A DNA stretch of 64,000 bases, taken from assembly GCA_018389105.1 (NCBI GenBank), contig JACATO010001079.1:62001-126000 (forward strand), read 5' to 3'. Shown piece after piece: positions 63,801 to 64,000 of this stretch. The stretch comes from Nautilus pompilius (Eukaryota > Mollusca > Cephalopoda > Nautilida > Nautilidae). Under the pieces are notes generated by a model. The model was not told the DNA's origin. It ran no database searches and was given only the letters and a program-made list of their open reading frames with translations. The stretch's first letter is position 1. Each line of letters starts with the position of its first letter. A program made the position numbers and the translations under genes.

Positions 63801-63949
63801 CTTCCCGCTTTCTTAAGTTTGACATTGTTAGCTTTACTCCAGTTACTTCATCTTAGGTTAACATTTTGCACTGTCTCTTCCTTCAGCATCAAAACTTATC
63901 TTTTTTTTTCAGCTGTGGGGACTGATTAAACAAGGCTGGAAATGTAAAG
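19347..63949 (+). CDS. RASGRP: RasGRP-family Ras guanine nucleotide exchange factor (14 coding exons, 3' incomplete)
   Basis: Ras guanyl-releasing protein, which loads GTP onto Ras/Rap GTPases at membranes in response to diacylglycerol and calcium. The coding segments are 19347-19488, 24784-24889, 27894-28007, 38466-38597, 39194-39344, 44437-44610, 48863-48979, 50205-50302, 51927-52113, 52414-52494, 54172-54273, 59200-59315, 60506-60644 and 63913-63949. Each is bounded by AG and GT, and every junction keeps frame, giving 1696 nt or 565 codons. Domains: REM/RasGEF-N about residues 30-165, CDC25 catalytic domain about 166-440, linker, EF-hands at 475-486 and 504-515, C1 from H534. Diagnostic strings are [36 protein letters not shown] and KPTFCIHC. 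The start is fixed by an in-frame stop at 19308. Family members are known to run roughly 600-800 residues, so the missing part is the rest of C1 and the tail. The vertebrate paralogue it is closest to cannot be decided here; the intact second EF-hand is more like RASGRP2/3 than RASGRP1. Confidence 0.93.
20707..21239. mobile_element. Tc1/mariner-like inverted-repeat element
   Basis: The left end CAGGGTGACTGAAAAG and the right end (reverse complement CAGGGTGAATTAAAAAG) are inverted repeats, each preceded by TA, the target site of Tc1/mariner elements. The 533-bp interior has only broken open frames. Confidence 0.6.
21373..21606. repeat. Tandem duplication (about 115-bp unit, two copies)
   Basis: Copies at 21373-21486 and 21487-21606 begin AAATTAGTGTAAAAGGGTTA and end GATGATGATAAATAAAAACC. 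The unique parts are nearly identical, but the internal simple repeat differs: CT/CCCT in copy 1, CA then CT in copy 2. Confidence 0.9.
23640..24420 (-). pseudogene. Decayed Tc1-like transposase
   Basis: On the minus strand, in order and in shifting frames, are fragments resembling Tc1 transposase: [13 protein letters not shown] (24026-24087, near the first catalytic-Asp block), FGGKSLMV (about 23966-23990), and [11 protein letters not shown] (about 23799-23826, the DNARPH block). Several stops and shifts break it; the catalytic Asp residues are not all present. It is an inactive relic. Confidence 0.55.
24784..24889 (+). CDS. RASGRP: RasGRP coding exon 2 (REM domain)
   Basis: Preceded by TTGTTTTCAG. 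It reads [20 protein letters not shown] and continues with [15 protein letters not shown] (residues 48-83), the second part of the REM domain; the motif of a hydrophobic helix, W, then ELA is typical of RasGEF-N. The phase leaves CT to be completed by A in the next exon (Leu-Tyr). The donor, CCT|GTATCC, is poor: only GTA fits consensus. It is nevertheless the only GT that keeps frame and family alignment. Confidence 0.85.
24890..27893 (+). other. RasGRP intron (3.0 kb)
   Basis: Between coding exons 2 and 3. AT-rich, with TA repeats near 25503-25519 and no recognisable element or exon. It begins with the weak donor GTATCC. Read-through from exon 2 meets a stop after about 14 codons. Confidence 0.6.
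27894..28007 (+). CDS. RASGRP: RasGRP coding exon 3 (REM domain, cysteine-rich linker)
   Basis: The acceptor CACCTGTTCAG ends at 27893 and the donor GTGAGA starts at 28008. The exon encodes about residues 83-121: [18 protein letters not shown], a polar stretch, then [10 protein letters not shown], leading into YWI of the next exon. The two ends fit the REM fold (LY after the helix; a hydrophobic helix before RYWI), and the phase matches both neighbours. The middle is a loop with four cysteines in the exon and is not recognisable from the family. Confidence 0.84.
28990..29240 (+). repeat. SINE copy
   Basis: tRNA-like start GGAGACTCGGGTAGCTGCAT and CCTGAGTTCAGGACCAG (B-box-like), then CATCAGCCAACC and CACATCTGAAAGAC, diverged forms of the family core. 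Confidence 0.45.
29895..30135 (+). repeat. SINE copy
   Basis: AGCTGGTAGCCTAGTAGTTA (A-box-like), GTGTTCAGTTTCTGGTTTG (B-box-like), CATGGTTTTTTTTTTCTGGG, CACCAGCTA and TCTTCTCACATTG in family order. Confidence 0.55.
30730..30890 (+). repeat. SINE copy
   Basis: TGGTAGTCCAGTGGTAGATT (A-box-like), ACTCAGTTTGATGTACTTCC (B-box region), TTCACCAGCAAG and TCCTACATCTAAATA correspond to the family core on plus. Confidence 0.6.
38466..38597 (+). CDS. RASGRP: RasGRP coding exon 4 (end of REM domain)
   Basis: The acceptor is TTTTTCCAG and the donor GTAAAT. About residues 121-165 include [20 protein letters not shown] and end with ELIDLSK. A YW(I/V) motif followed by an acidic FxLD stretch and an amphipathic helix is the usual end of RasGEF-N in RasGRPs, and LIDLS-x-IPSYDWM is the family linker to the catalytic domain. 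The split codon AT|C (Ile) joins the next exon. The preceding intron, about 10.5 kb, is the longest between coding exons. Confidence 0.9.
39194..39344 (+). CDS. RASGRP: RasGRP coding exon 5 (start of CDC25 RasGEF domain)
   Basis: The acceptor GATTCCAG ends at 39193 and the donor GTAAGT begins at 39345. Residues 166-215 start with PSYDWMRSM, a RasGRP signature, then [20 protein letters not shown], the first conserved block of the CDC25 homology domain (hydrophobic, ELA, QLT, LE, F). It ends in phase 0 after Asn. Confidence 0.92.
40120..40430 (+). repeat. SINE-like repeat
   Basis: Includes CACTTTTCGCCAGCCAGCCC, GGGTTTTCTTCAGGCTCTCC and ACGAAGAGTTTTTTGGTAGG, matching the order of the core blocks in plus copies. 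The tRNA-like head is weak. Confidence 0.45.
40925..41407 (-). pseudogene. Broken mariner-like transposase
   Basis: On the minus strand, [10 protein letters not shown] (about 41310-41345) is the mariner/SETMAR-type (F/W)QQD-x-A-x-x-H motif around the second catalytic Asp. The downstream block [10 protein letters not shown] (third catalytic region, about 41230-41270) is present but in a different frame, so a frameshift separates them. GGGTGGCCAGTAAGTTTGGA at 40925 looks like the terminal repeat. Inactive. Confidence 0.65.
41880..42280. repeat. GC-rich block of unknown origin
   Basis: About 400 bases of GC-rich, CG-containing sequence with abrupt edges inside an AT-rich intron, ending in a CA-rich tail and an A/G run. 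Three frames are open but none gives a recognisable protein. A transposon 5' end or an insertion is more likely than an exon. Confidence 0.35.
42802..42876. mobile_element. Short palindromic MITE
   Basis: Left GTGGACATTCAAGTGAGAAA and right (reverse complement TGGGACATTCAGATGAAACT) form an imperfect inverted repeat over about 75 bases. It is related to the element at 48152-48231. Confidence 0.5.
44437..44610 (+). CDS. RASGRP: RasGRP coding exon 6 (CDC25 domain)
   Basis: The start uses acceptor TATTCAG ending at 44436. A second AG at 44443 would put a stop in frame within seven codons, so it is rejected. The 58 codons (216-273) open with FTDYKNY and contain [20 protein letters not shown] and [15 protein letters not shown], the block in which CDC25 proteins hold the helix contacting Ras. 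Both ends are phase 0; the donor is AAG|GTAAAA. Confidence 0.93.
45236..45390 (+). repeat. SINE copy
   Basis: CAGAGCTTGAATCCCAGTTG (B-box-like), TTCTTCACCAGGTGACTATG and TCCTCTCACATATAAC follow the plus-strand family order. Confidence 0.55.
46880..47281. mobile_element. Pogo-like inverted-repeat element
   Basis: The right end reads CTTATAACCCGAAAAATACG then GTA, a terminal motif shared by many pogo/Tigger-like short elements. The left end (reverse complement GTATAAGTCGCCC, an interruption, then AAAAAAGTATCGGTG) mirrors it imperfectly. CGACTTATAC blocks also occur inside. No transposase in the 400 bp. Confidence 0.5.
47771..48070. mobile_element. Tc1-like MITE
   Basis: Left end TACAATGGTGGCCAAAATTA resembles the Tc1 terminal repeat. 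The right end (reverse complement TACTGCATCACCCAAAACTT) is a diverged partner. About 300 bp with no coding capacity. Confidence 0.45.
48152..48231. mobile_element. Short palindromic MITE
   Basis: Left GAGGCGTTCAAATTAAAACC and right (reverse complement GGGGCATTCAAATGAAACCC) are inverted repeats nearly filling an 80-bp element. Same family as 42802-42876, with single ends at 35326 and 56219. Confidence 0.55.
48741..48831. repeat. TTA trinucleotide microsatellite
   Basis: About 30 repeats of ATT/TTA with a single interruption near 48797. It produces a spurious poly-Ile/Tyr/Leu open frame. It ends about 31 bases before the acceptor of coding exon 7. Confidence 0.95.
48863..48979 (+). CDS. RASGRP: RasGRP coding exon 7 (CDC25 core motif)
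   Basis: Thirty-nine codons (274-312) containing [20 protein letters not shown], the most conserved block of CDC25-type exchange factors, followed by a polar loop. Phase 0 at both ends, donor AAG|GTAGAA. A perfect TTA microsatellite ends only about 30 bases before the acceptor TTTTTTAG. Confidence 0.93.
48980..50204 (+). other. RasGRP intron (1.2 kb)
   Basis: Between coding exons 7 and 8. Its middle is a LINE relic (49250-49620); nothing else recognised. Confidence 0.6.
49250..49620 (-). pseudogene. CR1/L2-type LINE relic: end of reverse transcriptase
   Basis: On the minus strand, [20 protein letters not shown] followed by [13 protein letters not shown] matches the very C-terminal motif of CR1/L2/Jockey-type reverse transcriptases (FF-x-R-x-x-N-x-WN-x-LP...V...FK). 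A short upstream piece, GGHNSNLTT, is also in keeping. The rest is shifted or broken. Confidence 0.7.
50205..50302 (+). CDS. RASGRP: RasGRP coding exon 8 (CDC25 domain, helical hairpin region)
   Basis: The acceptor is TTGTTGCAG and the donor ATT|GTAAGT. Residues 313-345 read [20 protein letters not shown], then [16 protein letters not shown] motif followed by a short helix and an (I/V)P(I/F)LG strand is standard for the RasGEF fold between the core block and the helical hairpin. The last codon TT|A is completed in the next exon. Confidence 0.92.
50303..51926 (+). other. RasGRP intron (1.6 kb)
   Basis: Between coding exons 8 and 9. Contains a GT microsatellite (51371-51389) and a SINE fragment (51540-51720). 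Confidence 0.6.
51540..51720 (-). repeat. SINE body fragment
   Basis: TTTTGATGTGGGAAGAAATC and TGTGGCTGGCTGGCCAAG are the family core blocks in minus orientation. Confidence 0.55.
51927..52113 (+). CDS. RASGRP: RasGRP coding exon 9 (CDC25 domain)
   Basis: Acceptor: a long T tract then TCAAAG. Donor: AGG|GTGAGT. The 62 codons (346-407) begin [16 protein letters not shown], completing the ILGVHLKDL motif, continue through [20 protein letters not shown], and end in NIDLVNTIR. This is the final helical part of the catalytic domain. The next intron is exactly 300 bases. Confidence 0.93.
52414..52494 (+). CDS. RASGRP: RasGRP coding exon 10 (end of CDC25 domain)
   Basis: Twenty-seven codons (408-434): [20 protein letters not shown] followed by PRNSLSS. 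The sequence [15 protein letters not shown] is characteristic of RasGRP proteins at the end of the catalytic domain. Acceptor CTTACAG, donor TCA|GTGAGT, phase 0 at both ends. Confidence 0.93.
52495..54171 (+). other. RasGRP intron (1.7 kb)
   Basis: Between coding exons 10 and 11. Contains a near full-length SINE (53171-53488). No other element recognised. Confidence 0.6.
53171..53488 (-). repeat. SINE with additional 3' module
   Basis: Core GATGTGGGAGGAAGC... is not exact, but ATGTGGGAGGAAGCTGGAG is clear. The tRNA-like head on minus has TGACTCAGCGGTTAACTT (A-box-like) and AAATTTGAATCCCAGTC (B-box-like). The other end (CTGAAGATGG, AACACCTGGG, GAGCTGCTGC, GTGTAGCCTA) recurs at 63393-63502. 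Confidence 0.65.
54172..54273 (+). CDS. RASGRP: RasGRP coding exon 11 (linker before EF-hands)
   Basis: Thirty-four codons (435-468): [20 protein letters not shown] followed by [14 protein letters not shown]. In RasGRPs this linker contacts the catalytic surface and leads into the first EF-hand helix; the P-x-P, W and INKH-x-x-x-(L/M)VE features fit. Acceptor CTTCCAG, donor GAG|GTGAGT. Confidence 0.92.
54515..54579. mobile_element. Minimal Tc1-like inverted repeat
   Basis: Left TAGTGGTGGCCAAAATTATT and right (reverse complement TACAGTGGTGACCAAAATTA) are Tc1-like termini separated by only about 25 bases. Confidence 0.6.
55170..55600 (-). pseudogene. hAT transposase relic (C-terminal part)
   Basis: On the minus strand, [20 protein letters not shown], then [10 protein letters not shown] and FW...YP match the segment before the dimerisation domain of ZBED5/GTF2IRD2-type hAT transposases. 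Just upstream, in another frame, EHLASLEEK and FPDLS are the preceding block of the same family. Stops and shifts separate them. Confidence 0.65.
57123..58588 (-). mobile_element. Internally deleted hAT element with transposase relic
   Basis: The termini CAGTGGTTCCCAAC (57123) and reverse-complement CTGGTTCCCAAC (ending 58588) are hAT-type inverted repeats. I see no clear 8-bp duplication. On the minus strand, 57674-58144 encodes a 156-residue piece with [15 protein letters not shown] and [12 protein letters not shown], typical of ZBED5/GTF2IRD2/SCAND3-type transposases. Next (57328-57605) are the pieces [20 protein letters not shown] and [17 protein letters not shown], from the C-terminal dimerisation domain, in two frames. 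The N-terminus is missing and frames are shifted, so it is dead. Confidence 0.75.
58440..58526. mobile_element. Pogo-like element end nested in the hAT element
   Basis: GTGCGTCTTATAAGCTGGCA followed by AATACGGTA resembles the end of the element at 46880-47281 (CTTATAACCCGAAAAATACG). Preceding bases contain GTATACTTTTTCTGGAAAAA. It lies inside the hAT element, so it inserted later or was acquired with it. Confidence 0.4.
59200..59315 (+). CDS. RASGRP: RasGRP coding exon 12 (EF-hand 1 and start of EF-hand 2)
   Basis: Residues 469-507. EF-hand 1 loop is [12 protein letters not shown] (475-486): Asp at 1, 3 and 5, Gly at 6, Ile at 8 and Glu at 12, a complete calcium loop. Then [18 protein letters not shown] leads into the second loop, which is cut by the intron after DAD. 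Acceptor TCATTTCAG, donor AA|GTAAGT. Confidence 0.93.
59316..60505 (+). other. RasGRP intron (1.2 kb)
   Basis: Between coding exons 12 and 13. Holds a GT microsatellite (59514-59534), a LINE relic (59700-60110) and a CT repeat (60184-60210). Confidence 0.6.
59700..60110 (-). repeat. CR1/L2-type LINE 3' fragment
   Basis: The plus strand carries ACTTTAAATACTTCAGTCAA ATCTCC-like, CCAGGCCAATTTATACAGGA, CAAAATCCCCTTGCTTTTCT and TTACCCCCCCAAAGTCTTT segments, in an order I know from antisense CR1/L2 3' regions. No intact reading frame. Confidence 0.55.
60506..60644 (+). CDS. RASGRP: RasGRP coding exon 13 (EF-hand 2 and first half of C1)
   Basis: Completes EF-hand 2 as [12 protein letters not shown] (504-515), again with all loop ligands. 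Then comes an amphipathic stretch and the start of a C1 domain: His534, twelve residues, Cys547-x2-Cys550 in [11 protein letters not shown]. The Pro before the first Cys and the Gly after the second are positions that line the diacylglycerol groove in typical C1 domains. Acceptor TTTTCAG, donor CTG|GTAGGT. Confidence 0.93.
61040..61140 (-). repeat. SINE head fragment
   Basis: On minus, GTGGCCCAGCAGGTAGGTAG (A-box-like) and GGGTTAGAATCCAGCC (B-box-like) spaced as in a tRNA promoter. The core was not found beside it. Confidence 0.45.
63393..63502 (-). repeat. Repeat module shared with SINE at 53171
   Basis: CTGAAGATGG, GAACACCTGGG, GAGTTTATTTACTGTATC, GAGCTGCTGC and GTGTAGCCTA occur in the same order as at 53171-53280, without the tRNA-like head. 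Confidence 0.6.
63913..63949 (+). CDS. RASGRP: RasGRP coding exon 14 (37-bp C1 exon)
   Basis: [12 protein letters not shown] (554-565) continues the C1 domain: thirteen residues separate Cys550 from Cys564, the canonical spacing, and the QG pair is a conserved ligand-groove feature. A phase-1 end (one G left over) would be completed outside the window, consistent with an Asp in the usual KCKDC. The acceptor is excellent (a T tract then CAG). The donor AAG|GTTTGT is non-consensus, and the frame stays open through the window end if it is not used, so the 3' boundary is less certain than the identity. Confidence 0.78.
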
Positions 63950-64000
63950 GTTTGTGGAAGTTATTATTAAGGAATAATGAAAGAAGAAAATCCATCAGTC

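Larger units (their letters stand above)
60645..63912 (+). other. RasGRP intron (3.3 kb)
   Basis: Between coding exons 13 and 14, splitting the C1 domain. Contains a probable SINE head (61040-61140, minus; GGGTTAGAATCCAGC as B box) and the repeat module at 63393-63502. Otherwise AT-rich with nothing recognised. Confidence 0.55.

Overview
This window is animal nuclear DNA. It is AT-rich, has one gene broken into many small GT-AG exons with long introns, and carries decayed hAT, Tc1/mariner, pogo-like and CR1/L2-type elements plus many tRNA-derived SINEs. The SINE core (a GATGTGGGAGGAAAC-like block and a GGCTGGCTGGTGAAG-like block) recalls lophotrochozoan SINEs, so a mollusc or close relative is my best guess; that is inference, not proof.

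The only gene I can establish is a plus-strand RasGRP (Ras guanyl-releasing protein). Fourteen coding exons between 19347 and 63949 join with matching reading phases into 565 complete codons. In order they encode a REM/RasGEF-N region, a full CDC25-type RasGEF domain, two EF-hands with canonical calcium loops, and the first half of a C1 (diacylglycerol-binding) domain. The gene runs off the right edge; the rest of C1 and the C-terminal tail are outside. The family couples calcium and diacylglycerol signals to GTP loading of Ras/Rap at membranes.

Layout: 1-2.8 kb is AT-rich flank with one unassigned minus-strand exon candidate. 2.8-5.4 kb is GC- and CpG-rich, with CCAAT boxes, a hAT zinc-finger relic and a hAT MITE with an intact 8-bp target duplication; it is the likely RasGRP promoter and non-coding first exon. 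5.4-19.3 kb would then be intron 1. From 19.3 kb to the end, coding exons alternate with introns full of transposon relics.

I see no prokaryotic genes, CRISPR array, defence system or functional stand-alone RNA gene, and no convincing new biological system. The points most worth a second look are in the RasGRP gene (an overlapping uORF, a cysteine-rich REM exon, weak splice donors, a C1 domain split by a 37-bp exon, a long TTA microsatellite just upstream of an acceptor) and several small inverted-repeat element families.
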